A stretch of DNA of 64,000 nt from Ornithinicoccus sp045032955 (GTDB taxonomy: Bacteria > Actinomycetota > Actinomycetes > Actinomycetales > Dermatophilaceae): assembly GCF_045032955.1 (NCBI RefSeq), contig NZ_JBJFZU010000003.1, forward strand, positions 124,001 through 188,000. Reading direction: 5' to 3'. Positions 27,090 through 37,151 of this stretch are shown here, piece by piece. The position numbers were made by a program, and so were the translations under genes. Within the stretch, counting starts at the first letter, position 1. Every line of letters starts with the position of its first letter. A model generated the notes under the pieces. The model was not told the DNA's origin and searched no databases. It saw nothing but the letters and a program-made list of their open reading frames with translations.

Positions 27090-28105
27090 GCCCTCCCGGC
27101 GCGCTGGCCGTCGGCATCGACGTCGGCGGGACCCGGGTCAAGGCGGGTCTGGTGGACCCGGGCGGGACGGTCGTGGCCACCAGCGGGCGGTGGACACCGG
27201 GCAGGCGCACCGGACCTGCCGACGTGGAGGCCGTGATCGTCGACGTGGCCCGGGAGCTGGCCGCCCACCCGTTGGCCGCCGGGCAGGACGTGTGCGCCAT
27301 CGGGGTCGGCGCGGCGGGCTTCGTCGACGCGGGCCGGGGCACGGTCGTCTTCGCGCCGCACCTGTCCTGGCGGGACGAGCCGTTGCAGGACCGTCTGCGG
27401 GAGCGGCTGGGGCGGCCCGTGCTCGTCGACAACGACGCGCACGCCGCGGCGTGGGCCGAGCACCGCTTCGGGGCCGGCGTCGGCGAGAGCCACCTGGTCG
27501 TGCTCACCCTCGGCACCGGCATCGGCGGGGCGATCCTCACGAACGGGGAGCTGCAGCGGGGCCGACACGGTCTGGCGGGGGAGTTCGGGCACCAGCAGAT
27601 GGTCCCCGGAGGGCGGCGCTGCGAGTGCGGCAACCGCGGGTGCTGGGAGCAGTACGCCTCCGGCTCGGTGCTGCGTCGGGAGGGCCAGGAGATCGTCCGT
27701 ACCGGGGGTCCGCACGCCGCCGCGCTGAGCGCAGCCTGCGGCGGTGACGCGGCCCTGCTCGAGGGGGTGCACCTGACCCGCGCTGCCCGGGCCGGGGACC
27801 CGGCCAGCCGGGAGGTGATGGTCGAGGTCGGACGCTGGCTGGGGACCGGTCTGGCCGGCGTGGTCGCCGCGCTGGACCCGGGCACCGTGGTCGTGGGCGG
27901 TGGGGTGAGCGAGGCCGGGGACCTGCTGCTGGACCCGGCCCGCGCGGCCCTGGCCCGTCACCTCGTGGGGCGCGGTCACCGTCCGGTGCCGCAGGTCCTG
28001 GCGGCGCGGCTCGGGGTGGACGCCGGGCTGGTGGGTGCTGCGGACCTGGCGCGTCGCGCCGCGGCGAACAGCCCTGAGCGGTCCGCGTCCCCTACCCTTC
28101 CATGA
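27086..28105 (+). CDS. ROK-family sugar kinase, copy 2
   Basis: 339 residues, paralogous to the preceding gene along its whole length. It has GIDVGGTRVKAG, DNDAHAAAWAEHRFGAG, a CECGNRGCWEQYASG zinc block and VGGGVSEAG. The shared phrase FAPxLxWRDEPL suggests a duplication. All kinase residues that I can see are present, so both copies could be active, perhaps with different hexose specificity. The GTG start overlaps the upstream stop by 4 bases, so the two are co-translated. Its C-terminus is about 15 residues longer. Confidence 0.86.
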   Translation: MSPPGALAVGIDVGGTRVKAGLVDPGGTVVATSGRWTPGRRTGPADVEAVIVDVARELAAHPLAAGQDVCAIGVGAAGFVDAGRGTVVFAPHLSWRDEPLQDRLRERLGRPVLVDNDAHAAAWAEHRFGAGVGESHLVVLTLGTGIGGAILTNGELQRGRHGLAGEFGHQQMVPGGRRCECGNRGCWEQYASGSVLRREGQEIVRTGGPHAAALSAACGGDAALLEGVHLTRAARAGDPASREVMVEVGRWLGTGLAGVVAALDPGTVVVGGGVSEAGDLLLDPARAALARHLVGRGHRPVPQVLAARLGVDAGLVGAADLARRAAANSPERSASPTLP

Positions 28106-28163
28106 GCCTGTGGGGTACCCGCGCAGGTGCCGTGCCGAGGGCCGGAGCCCCGTTGCCCCGTCG

Positions 28164-29591
28164 TCAGCGGGCCCCGACGGAGACGGTCGGCAGCGCCCGG
28201 GCGGCCCGCAGCAGCGCGACGTCCGCCCCGGGGGCGGCGACCAGCTGCACCCCCACCGGCAGCCCCTGGTGCGTGCCCACCGGCAGGGACAGGGCCGGGC
28301 ACCCGGTGGCCGAGATGACGCTGCAGGAGCGCATCCACTCCACGTAGCTGTCCATCCGGCGCCCGGCGACGACCCGGGGCCAGCGCTCGTCGGCCGGGAA
28401 GGGCAGCACCTGCGTGGTGGGGACCAGCAGGAGGTCGATGCGGCTGAACCCGTCGCGCACCCGGTCCCGCAGCCGCGCCCGGGCCGCCCGGGCGTCCAGC
28501 ACCTGGGCGCCGGTCAGCGACAGCCCCCGCTCGACGTTCCAGACCACCTCGGGCTTCACCAGGCCGTCGTCGCGGTGCTCGGCCACCAGGTCGCGCAGCC
28601 GGAGCGCCATGTCCAGGGCCCGGGTCACGTCGAAGACCTCGTCGGCGTCGCTCAGGTCGGGGCAGGCGTGCTCGACCCGGGCGCCCAGGTCGGCGAGCGT
28701 GCGCGCCATACCGTGCACGGCGTCGGCGACCACCGGCTCGACCGGTAGGTCCAGGCCCAGGTCGGTGCTCACCGCGACCCGGAGCCCGGCCAGGCTCTGC
28801 GCGGGCGGCTCGGCCAGCAGGGCGGCGAAGTCGTCCCCGCCGGCCGGGCAGGGCAGCGACACCCGGGGGTCGGGCCCGGCCACGGCTGCCATCATCAGGA
28901 TGACGTCGTCGACGGTGCGCGCCATCGCCCCCGGGACGGACAGCCAGCCGCCCGGGTCGGGGGTGGGGGCGGCCGGCACCACCCCGGCGCTGGGGCGCAG
29001 CCCCACCACGCCGTTGAACGCCGCCGGGTTGCGCAGGCTGCCCCCCATGTCGGAGCCGTCGGCCAAGGACTGGATGCCGGTGGCGAGGGCCACCGCGGCA
29101 CCGCCGGAGGACCCGCCGGCGGAGCGGTCCAGGGCGTGCGGGTTGCGGGTGGCCCCGAAGACCTCGTTGAAGGTGTGCGAGCCGGCCGCGAACTCCGGCA
29201 CGTTGTTCTTGCCGGTGCTGACCACCCCGGCCGCCCGCAGCCGGGCCACCACCAGGTCGTCGTGGGTCGGCACGTGCTCGGCGAACAGGAGCGAGCCCGA
29301 GGTCGTCCGGATGCCGCGGGTGGCGTGCGTGTCCTTGTGCGTCATCGGTATGCCGTGCAGCAGCGGGAGGTCCCACCCCTCCCGGGCCGCCCGGACGGCC
29401 CTCTCGTCCGCCGCCGCCGCGTCCCGGCGCGCCTGCTCGGGGACCAGCGTGACCACCGCGTTCACCCGGTCGTTCACCTGCTCGATCCGCTCCAGGTGCG
29501 CCTCGAGGGCCTCCCGTGCGGAGAGGGTGCGGGCACGTAGGGCCGCCTGCAGCTCGTGCGCGGACAGGGCCGGGGCGAGAAGGTCGGACAT
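28164..29591 (-). CDS. Amidase-signature family hydrolase
   Basis: 475 residues of the Ser-cisSer-Lys amidase family. The catalytic Lys is K86 in PMTHKDTHATRG. The cis-Ser is S161 or S162 in DRSAGGSSGGAAVA. The nucleophile is S185 in DGSDMGGSLR. It hydrolyses an amide, but the substrate is not evident. It is not GatA by context (no gatB/gatC nearby) and differs in the C-terminal part. It is convergent with the ROK genes and has only a weak GGGG ribosome site before the ATG at 29591. Confidence 0.88.
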   Translation of the reverse strand: MSDLLAPALSAHELQAALRARTLSAREALEAHLERIEQVNDRVNAVVTLVPEQARRDAAAADERAVRAAREGWDLPLLHGIPMTHKDTHATRGIRTTSGSLLFAEHVPTHDDLVVARLRAAGVVSTGKNNVPEFAAGSHTFNEVFGATRNPHALDRSAGGSSGGAAVALATGIQSLADGSDMGGSLRNPAAFNGVVGLRPSAGVVPAAPTPDPGGWLSVPGAMARTVDDVILMMAAVAGPDPRVSLPCPAGGDDFAALLAEPPAQSLAGLRVAVSTDLGLDLPVEPVVADAVHGMARTLADLGARVEHACPDLSDADEVFDVTRALDMALRLRDLVAEHRDDGLVKPEVVWNVERGLSLTGAQVLDARAARARLRDRVRDGFSRIDLLLVPTTQVLPFPADERWPRVVAGRRMDSYVEWMRSCSVISATGCPALSLPVGTHQGLPVGVQLVAAPGADVALLRAARALPTVSVGAR

Positions 29592-29681
29592 GGACCCCAG
29601 CCTGCTCGACAGGGTCCGTCGCCGTGGTCAGGGGGTCGGGCCGGGCGTGGCGGCCCGTCCCCGGTGAGGGAAGATGGGGGC

Positions 29682-30368
29682 ATGTCTTCGTTGCGTGTCG
29701 CGAGCTACAACCTGCGCGGCCTGAAGGACGACGCCGCGGCAGCGGCCGCCGTCGTCCGTGCCCTCCGTCCCGACGTCCTGCTGCTGCAGGAGGTGCCGCG
29801 CTACCCGGGATCGAGCTACGCCATCGCGGCGCTGGCCCGGGACAGCGGGATGCTCTGGTCCGGCCGTACCCGCGCGGTCAGCGGCACCAGCCTGATGAGC
29901 TCGCTGCGGGTCAGCACCACCGACGCCCGGGACCGCCGGCTCGCCGTCGGGCTCCGGGAGAACCCGCGCAGCTACACGCTGGCGCGGGTCCGGGTGCCCG
30001 CCGGCCCGATGGTGACCGTGGCCTCCGTCCACCTGCCCCTCAAGGAGGAGCAGCGGCTGGCGCACGCCCGGACCGTCCTGACCGAGATCGCGCACGACCC
30101 CGACATCCCCCGGGACGAGCCCCTGGTGGTGGGCGGCGACCTGAACGAGGGGCCGGACGGGGCCGCCTGGGCCGTCCTCGGCGGGGTGGCGCAGGAGGTC
30201 ACCGGGCAGGACCCGACCTTCCCGGCGCACCACCCGCACCGGCACATCGACGCCGTCTTCGCCCGGGGGCACACGGACGCGAACCCCGGCGACCGCCGAC
30301 TGCTGGAGAAGGTCCCGGTGACCGACGCCAGCGACCACCTGCCGGTCTGGGTCGACCTGCAGTTCTGA
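29682..30368 (+). CDS. Endonuclease/exonuclease/phosphatase (EEP) family protein
   Basis: 228 residues with the full DNase I-like fold set: SYNLRGL, VLLLQEVP, VGGDLNEGPDG, HIDAVFA and the terminal SDHLPVWVDLQF (Asp-His pair). It lacks a signal peptide, so it is probably cytosolic. Members cleave phosphodiesters in DNA, RNA or lipid head groups; the substrate cannot be assigned. The ATG at 29682 follows GGGAAG. A 9-bp hairpin overlaps its end and the end of the convergent membrane-protein gene. Confidence 0.82.
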   Translation: MSSLRVASYNLRGLKDDAAAAAAVVRALRPDVLLLQEVPRYPGSSYAIAALARDSGMLWSGRTRAVSGTSLMSSLRVSTTDARDRRLAVGLRENPRSYTLARVRVPAGPMVTVASVHLPLKEEQRLAHARTVLTEIAHDPDIPRDEPLVVGGDLNEGPDGAAWAVLGGVAQEVTGQDPTFPAHHPHRHIDAVFARGHTDANPGDRRLLEKVPVTDASDHLPVWVDLQF

Positions 30369-30376
30369 GCGGTGCC

Positions 30377-30399
30377 GCCCGGGTCCCCTAGACCCGGGC
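30377..30399. terminator. Bidirectional hairpin between EEP and the membrane-protein gene
   Basis: A 9-bp perfect stem (30377-30385 with 30391-30399) and loop CCCTA. It includes the stop codon of the minus-strand gene. Confidence 0.6.
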
Positions 30400-30882
30400 C
30401 CCGTCGTCCCCGTCGCCGAGGCCGCGCCGGCGCGGCTGGCGCAGCACCAGCAGGACGAAGCCGCCCACGGCGAGCACCGCCCCGACGAAGGCCCACGGGG
30501 CGCCCAGGGCCGGGACCACGGCGGACAGCACGACCAGGGCCGGGCCGAGCACCAGACCCACCACGATCCCCCAGAAGTGCAGGTCGCCCGCCGGGAGCGG
30601 GGGCGGCGGCGGCGGGACGAAGTGGTCGTCCTCCTCCGGGGGCTCGTAGGAACGGTGGTCGGTGGCCATCCCCTCGGGGGTGCCCGGACCCAGGTGCTGC
30701 GGCGGGGGGCCCTGCGGTGGGGGGCCCTGCGGCGCCGGCCGGTTCGCGGGGGCCTCGGGTGGCCAGGGCGGGTTCACCCCGGTGGCCGACCCCTCGCTGC
30801 GCAGCCCCGCGACGATCTGCGCGAACGCGCGGTCGACCTCCGCGTCGTCCGGGCCCTCACCCGGCGGACGGGGGGAGCTCAC
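30388..30882 (-). CDS. Small proline-rich membrane protein
   Basis: About 164 residues. There is an acidic N-terminal helix (DDAEVDRAFAQIVAGL), a long Pro/Gly-rich linker with repeated QGPPP and PPPPPP runs, then two hydrophobic helices at about residues 100-150 and a basic tail (RRRGLGDGDDG). This architecture is common in actinobacterial proteins next to acyltransferase and DAHP synthase genes; no function is known to me. The GTG at 30882 is chosen for the AGGACG about 6 bases upstream. The frame stays open further upstream, so the start is uncertain. Confidence 0.65.
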   Translation of the reverse strand: MSSPRPPGEGPDDAEVDRAFAQIVAGLRSEGSATGVNPPWPPEAPANRPAPQGPPPQGPPPQHLGPGTPEGMATDHRSYEPPEEDDHFVPPPPPPLPAGDLHFWGIVVGLVLGPALVVLSAVVPALGAPWAFVGAVLAVGGFVLLVLRQPRRRGLGDGDDGARV

Positions 30883-30990
30883 GGGGCGTCCTGCGGGCAC
30901 GAGGCGGTGCGTGCGTGCTGCTGCGGGTCCACCTCTCCAGTGTCGCACGGGAGCACCGCGCGGTCCGGGGCTCCCGTGCCGCGCGAGGGG

Positions 30991-30996
30991 TAGAGT
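30991..30996 (+). promoter_or_regulatory. -10 element upstream of the acyltransferase gene
   Basis: TAGAGT, about 50 bases before the ATG. It would give a leader of about 40 bases with a good ribosome site. Confidence 0.45.
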
Positions 30997-31045
30997 CAGC
31001 GGGCACACCAGGCCATGGCGGCGCCCGTCGCAGGAGGAGCTCCCG

Positions 31046-31906
31046 ATGATCTACTGGATCCTCAAGCACCTCTTCGTCGGCCCGCCGATCAGGGCCGTGT
31101 TCCGGCCCTGGATCGAGGGCAAGCAGCACGTGCCCACCGAGGGTGCCGCGATCCTGGCCAGCAACCACCTGTCGTTCTCCGACTCCATCCTGCTGCCGCT
31201 CATGGTCGACCGGAGGATCACCTTCCCGGCCAAGATCGAGTACTTCACCGGCAGCGGCGTCAAGGGGTGGCTCACCCGGTTGTTCTTCACCTCCACCGGC
31301 CAGATCCCGATCGACCGGGCCGGTGGCAAGGCCTCCAGCGCCGCGCTCGAGCAGGGCCTGGCGGTGCTGCGCGCCGGTGAACTCTTCGGCATCTACCCCG
31401 AGGGCACCCGCAGCCCGGACGGCCGGCTGTACCGCGGAAAGACCGGGATGGCCCGGCTGGCCCTCGAGGTGGACGTCCCCATCGTCCCGTGCGCCATGAT
31501 CGACACCGACAAGGCACAGCCGACGGGGCAGAAGATCCCCAACGTCGTCCAGGTGGGGGTCCGGGTCGGTCGCCCGATGTACTACCCGCAGTACGCGGGG
31601 ATGACCGAGGACCACGACGTGCTGCGCCGGATCACCGACGAGGTGATGGCCGAGCTGCAGCGCCTCTCCGGCCAGGAGTACGTCGACGAGTACGCGGCCG
31701 GGGTGAAGGAGCGGCTCGCGGCCCGCACCAGGGCGGGGATCGAGCAGGCCCGGGTGGGTCTCGAGCACGCGGGGGAGCGGGCCAAGGAAGGCCTGGCCGA
31801 GGCCGCCGAGAAAGCACGGGAGAAGGCGCGCGAGCGGTCCCGGGATGAGGTCACCGACCCCGGACCGGCACCCCGCCCCGGTATGCCGGGGGACGATCGG
31901 GACTGA
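31046..31906 (+). CDS. plsC: 1-acyl-sn-glycerol-3-phosphate acyltransferase (PlsC-type)
   Basis: Acylates lysophosphatidic acid or a related lipid at the membrane. 286 residues. The catalytic box is NHLSFSD (N40, H41, D46) and the glycerol-phosphate site is YPEGTRSPDG (about 115-124). The last 70 residues are a charged helical tail (RARGLEHAGERAKEGL-like pattern with Ala/Glu/Lys/Arg), probably a coiled coil. The ATG at 31046 follows AGGAGGAG. The mycobacterial counterpart is Rv2182c, close to aroG as here. Confidence 0.9.
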   Translation: MIYWILKHLFVGPPIRAVFRPWIEGKQHVPTEGAAILASNHLSFSDSILLPLMVDRRITFPAKIEYFTGSGVKGWLTRLFFTSTGQIPIDRAGGKASSAALEQGLAVLRAGELFGIYPEGTRSPDGRLYRGKTGMARLALEVDVPIVPCAMIDTDKAQPTGQKIPNVVQVGVRVGRPMYYPQYAGMTEDHDVLRRITDEVMAELQRLSGQEYVDEYAAGVKERLAARTRAGIEQARVGLEHAGERAKEGLAEAAEKAREKARERSRDEVTDPGPAPRPGMPGDDRD

Positions 31907-31937
31907 CGCCGCGTCAGCGGCACCCCGGCGCGTCTCC

Positions 31938-31943
31938 TACGAT
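31938..31943 (+). promoter_or_regulatory. -10 element for leaderless class II DAHP synthase
   Basis: TACGAT, 7 bases before the GTG at 31951. An ATG at 31942 would overlap the -10 and is rejected. Confidence 0.55.
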
Positions 31944-31950
31944 GGAGCGT

Positions 31951-33307
31951 GTGAGTACCGACCTGACCGGCCTGGCCACCAGTGGTGGGCACGACATCGA
32001 CTGGCCCGACCTGCCCGCACGCCAGCAGCCGACCTGGGACGACCCGGCGTCGCTGGCCCAGACCCTGTCGGTCCTCTCGACCTATCCACCGCTCGTCTTC
32101 GCCGGCGAGTGCGACCAGCTGCGGACCCGGCTGGCTGCGGTGGCGGCCGGTGAGGCGTTCACGCTGCAGGGCGGGGACTGCGCCGAGACCCTGGCCGACG
32201 TCACCGGCCCGAACATCCGCGACCGGATCAAGACGATCCTGCAGATGGCCGTGGTGCTCACCTACGGCGCGGGCACCCCGGTCGTCAAGATCGGCCGGAT
32301 GGCCGGCCAGTTCGCCAAGCCGCGGAGCGCGGACACCGAGACCCGGGACGAGGTGACCCTGCCGGCATACCGCGGGGACATGGTCAACGGGTTCGAGTTC
32401 ACCCCCGAGTCCCGTCGGCACGACCCCGAGCGGCTGCTGCGCTGCTACCACGCCAGCTCGGCCACCCTCAACCTGGTCCGCGGCTTCACCAGCGGCGGCT
32501 TCGCCGACCTGCGCAGCGTGCACGCCTGGAACAAGGGGTTCCTCCGGGGCCCGGCGCAGGCGCGGTACGAGCAGATGGCGCGCGACATCGACCGGGCCGT
32601 CCGCTTCCTGGAGGCGTCCGGCGTGGCCGACGCGGAGGAGATGCGCCGGGTCGAGTTCTACTCCGCGCACGAGGCGCTGATCCTGGACTACGAGCGCCCG
32701 ATGGTGCGCCGGGACCACCGCACCGGGCTGCTCTACGACACCTCCAGCCACCTGGTCTGGGTGGGGGAGCGGACCCGCGACCTGGACGGCGCCCACATCG
32801 ACTTCGTGTCCCGGATCCAGAACCCGGTCGCGGTCAAGCTCGGCCCGTCCGCGGACCGGGACACGGTGCTGGCGCTGATGGACAAGATCGACCCGGACCG
32901 CACCCCCGGCCGGCTCACCTTCATCACCCGGATGGGGGCGTCCACGATCCGGGACCAGCTCCCGGCGCTGCTCACCTCGCTCGGGGACGAGGCGCGCCGC
33001 GTCGCCTGGGTCTGCGACCCCATGCACGGCAACACCTTCACCTCGCCCAGCGGCTTCAAGACCCGCCGGTTCGAGGACGTGGTGGACGAGGTGCGCGGGT
33101 TCTTCGAGGCGCACGCCGAGGCCGGTACGCACCCGGGTGGGATCCACGTGGAGCTCACCGGCAACGACGTCACCGAGTGCGTGGGCGGCACCACGCCCGT
33201 CGACCTGGACGACCTGGGGCTGCGCTACGAGACGCTGTGCGACCCGCGGCTGAACCACCAGCAGAGCCTGGAGCTGGCCTTCGTCGTCGCCGAGATGCTC
33301 GAGCGGG

Positions 33308-33318
<11 letters not shown>
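31951..33318 (+). CDS. aroF: 3-deoxy-7-phosphoheptulonate (DAHP) synthase, class II
   Basis: First step of the shikimate pathway: phosphoenolpyruvate plus erythrose-4-phosphate. The 455 residues match the class II (AroG of mycobacteria, plant-type) enzyme. Visible blocks are LQGGDCAET (metal Cys), KIGRMAGQFAKPRS, YRGDMVNG, FYSAHEALILDYE, WVCDPMHGNT and HVELTGNDVTEC. No chorismate mutase domain is fused. The GTG at 31951 is set by TACGAT. The next gene overlaps its stop by 11 bases. The aroQ gene for a later step is 24 kb away. Confidence 0.95.
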
Positions 33319-34407
<1,089 letters not shown>

Positions 34408-34411
<4 letters not shown>

Positions 34412-34998
34412 CGGGTCCGCAGGGGAGGGACCAGGAGCTGCCGCCGGGGCAGCGCCTGGCGCAGGTCTGGCGGCCCAGCTTCTACGGCCGGGTGCCGCGC
34501 CTGGACGCCGACTCCTGGGAGCTGCGGGTGACCGGGGCCACCCGCGACGGGGGCGTCACCGTCCTCGACTGGGAACGGCTGGCCGAGCTCCCGGACGTGG
34601 AGGTGTCGGCCGGTATGCACTGCGTCGACCGCCGCAGCATTCCCGGGCTGCTCTGGGGCGGCGTCCGGTTCGCCGACGTGGTCGCGCTGGCGCCGCCGGA
34701 GGCGGGCGTCGAGCACGTGGTGCTGGCGGCCGTGCGCGGGTACTCCTCGGTGGTGCTGCTGGAGGACCTGGTCCGGCCGGACTCGCTGCTCGCGAACCGG
34801 GTCGACGGCGAGCCGCTCACCCCCGAGCACGGGTGGCCGGCCCGCGCGGTGCTGCCCCACCTCTACGGGTTCAAGGGGCCCAAGTGGGTGGTAGAGCTGG
34901 CCTACCACCACCGGCGGCAGGAGGGCTGGTGGGAGTCGCACGGCTACCACCCCCGGGGCCGGGTGGACCAGGAGGAGCGCTGGGCGCACCAGGAGTGA
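34408..34998 (+). CDS. Sulfite-oxidase-like molybdopterin oxidoreductase domain protein
   Basis: 196 residues with the oxidoreductase molybdopterin-binding fold (SUOX/MsrP type). The likely molybdenum ligand is C72 in GMHCVDRRSIPGLLWGGV. Relatives usually have HCVTxWS followed by W-x-GV at this place; here the polar TxW part is replaced by DRR. C-terminal features are HGWPARAVLPHLYGFKGPKW and a WWESHGYHPRG end, which are standard. There is no Tat signal, so it is cytoplasmic. The electron partner and substrate are unknown. It is co-translated with threonine aldolase (4-base overlap). Confidence 0.8.
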
Positions 34999-35016
34999 GC
35001 AGGTGCGAGCCCACGA

Positions 35017-35039
35017 AAGAACGACGGGTGAGCGTTCTT
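35017..35039 (+). terminator. Weak hairpin after the molybdopterin gene
   Basis: AAGAACG / CGTTCTT with a 9-base loop, in the 75 bases between convergent genes. It is less stable than the other hairpins here. Confidence 0.35.
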
Positions 35040-35073
35040 CCTGGGTCATGCCGCGGCCACCCGTGGGGCAGGC

Positions 35074-37089
35074 TCAGACCACGGTGAGGACCACGACGGT
35101 GCCGACCGGTACCTCCTCACCGTCCTCGACCGACTGCTCCCGGACGGTGCCGAAGAACCCGCCGCGGACGTCCTCCCGCTCGACCTCCAGACCGAGCTCG
35201 GACAGCTCCTCCTCGGCCGCGGAGAACTGCCGCCCGACCACCTGAGGGACGGTCACCAGCTCCGGACCCTGGGAGATCGTCAGGGTCACGGTGCTACCCC
35301 GCTCGAGCGAGCCGGAGGTGGGCGACTGGCCGACCACCGAGCCTTCCGGCACCTCGTCGTCGAAGGTGCGTTCGGGGTCGACGGTCACCGTGAGACCGGC
35401 CTCCTGGATCTGTGCGGTCGCCTCCTCCTGGGTGTCTCCGGTGACGTCGGGGACCTGCACCGGGGCGGGCCCGTCGCTGATCACCACGTCGACCGCACCG
35501 TCCGGGGGCAGCAGCTCGCCGACCTCGGGGGAGGTGCTCAGGATGCGGCCCTCCGGCTCGTCCTCGTCGTGCTCGCGGACCTGCTCGCCGAGGGTGAGGT
35601 TGACCGCGGAGAGGGCGTCCTGCGCCGACTCCAGCGTCAACCCGGTCAGCGGCGGGACGGCATACCGTTCCTGGCCCTGGGAGACCACCAGGGCGACGTC
35701 GCTGCCGTGCCGCAGTTCGGTGCCCGGCGGCTGGTCGGTGGAGATGACGACGCCCTCGGTCACGCCCTCGGAGTAGTCGTAGCTGACGACCGGGTCGAGC
35801 TGTCGCGCGTCCAGCAGCTCGCGGGCCTCGTCCTCGGGGAGGTCGACCAGGACCGGCACGGCGGAGTGCACCCCGGGGCCGTCGGTGTACCACCACGCGC
35901 CGTAGCCGACGCCGCCGAGACCGAGCACCCCGAGCAGCACCAGCACGACGAGCAGTCCCCGGCGGCGGCCCCGGCGGCGCGGGGGAGGGGTCGTCGGGGA
36001 GGGCCGTGCGGAGCCCGCCGCCCGGCCCGGTGGCGCCGAGCGGGTGGACCGGGTGGTCGCCCGCTCCCGGTTGCCGGTGGTGCGGGCGAAGTGCCCGTCG
36101 CCGGTGGCGCCGGCGACCGGGATCCGCCGGGTGGAGCCCTCGTCCCCGCCGACCAGCTGGGTGTGGTCGCTGTGCCGGAGGGCCTGGGTGCGGTCCTCGT
36201 CGTGCACCGGCTCAGGGATCGCGTCCAGCTCCTGAGGGCTGAGCCCCTCGGTCAGCACCCGCAGCTCGCGCAGCAGCGTCCCGGCGTCCTCCGGGCGGTC
36301 GGCGGGCTCGGTGGCGGCCGCCCGGTGCACCAGCTCGTCGACGGCGACCGGGACCGTCGGCACGGTGGCCCGGAGCCGGGGGACACCGCCGTGCACGTGC
36401 TCGTACGCGACCCGCAGCGGGTCCCCGCCGGGGAACGCCTTGCGCCCGCTGAGGAGCTCGAAGAGGAGCAGGCCCACGGCATACACGTCGGTGCGGGCGT
36501 CCACGGCGTCGTGCTCGACCTGCTCGGGCGCCAGGTAGGCGGCCGTCCCCCACAGCATCTCGGCGCTCGCCTGCGCCCCGGAGGCGGAGATCGCCCGGGC
36601 CAGACCGAAGTCGGCGACCTTCACCCCGGCCTCGCGACCGCCGGCGATCAGCACGTTCTCGGGCTTGATGTCGCGGTGCACCAGGCCCCGGCGGTGAGCC
36701 TCGGCCAGCGCCTCCACGACCGGCACCAGCAGCGCCAGCGCCGCCCGGGTCGACATCGGCGACCGGTGCCGGATCACGTCCCGCAGCGTGGACCCCTCGA
36801 CCAGCTCCATCGCCAGGAAGACGACGTCCTCGTCCTCGCCCTGGTCGTAGACGCTGACCACGTGCGGGTGCTGCAGCCGGGCGGCAGCCCGGGCCTCCTG
36901 CACGAAGCGGCGGACGAAGGCGTCGTCACCGGCCAGGTCGGCGCGCATGACCTTGAGCGCGACCGGGCGGTCCAGCCGCAGGTCCCGGGCCCGGTAGACG
37001 GTCGCCATCCCCCCGTGCGCCAGCTCGGCCTCGACCTGGTAACGACCGTCGATGACGCGGTCGTACACGCTGGGGGTCTGGGCACTCAC
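35074..37089 (-). CDS. Serine/threonine protein kinase with PASTA repeats (PknL position)
   Basis: 671 residues. The kinase domain is at about 17-270, with the ATP Lys K46 (VALKVMRA), HRD at 138-140 (HRDIKPENVL), DFG at 160-162 and APE at 187-189; it looks fully active. A Pro/Arg-rich juxtamembrane region precedes one membrane helix near 385-405. Four extracellular PASTA domains follow (starts marked by VPVLVDLPEDEA, PLTGLTLESAQ, VPDVTGDTQEEA and VPQVVGRQFSAA), which bind peptidoglycan fragments. By position it corresponds to mycobacterial pknL, but that kinase lacks PASTA repeats as I recall. Leaderless GTG after TAGACT. Confidence 0.93.
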   Translation of the reverse strand: MSAQTPSVYDRVIDGRYQVEAELAHGGMATVYRARDLRLDRPVALKVMRADLAGDDAFVRRFVQEARAAARLQHPHVVSVYDQGEDEDVVFLAMELVEGSTLRDVIRHRSPMSTRAALALLVPVVEALAEAHRRGLVHRDIKPENVLIAGGREAGVKVADFGLARAISASGAQASAEMLWGTAAYLAPEQVEHDAVDARTDVYAVGLLLFELLSGRKAFPGGDPLRVAYEHVHGGVPRLRATVPTVPVAVDELVHRAAATEPADRPEDAGTLLRELRVLTEGLSPQELDAIPEPVHDEDRTQALRHSDHTQLVGGDEGSTRRIPVAGATGDGHFARTTGNRERATTRSTRSAPPGRAAGSARPSPTTPPPRRRGRRRGLLVVLVLLGVLGLGGVGYGAWWYTDGPGVHSAVPVLVDLPEDEARELLDARQLDPVVSYDYSEGVTEGVVISTDQPPGTELRHGSDVALVVSQGQERYAVPPLTGLTLESAQDALSAVNLTLGEQVREHDEDEPEGRILSTSPEVGELLPPDGAVDVVISDGPAPVQVPDVTGDTQEEATAQIQEAGLTVTVDPERTFDDEVPEGSVVGQSPTSGSLERGSTVTLTISQGPELVTVPQVVGRQFSAAEEELSELGLEVEREDVRGGFFGTVREQSVEDGEEVPVGTVVVLTVV

Positions 37090-37095
37090 GTCCCG

Positions 37096-37101
37096 AGTCT
37101 A
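37096..37101 (-). promoter_or_regulatory. -10 element for the leaderless PASTA kinase gene
   Basis: TAGACT on the minus strand, 6 bases from the GTG at 37089. Confidence 0.6.
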
Positions 37102-37151
37102 CGAAGCGGCGCGCCCCGGGAGTGGGAGGTGCGCCCCGACGGTATGCCGCC

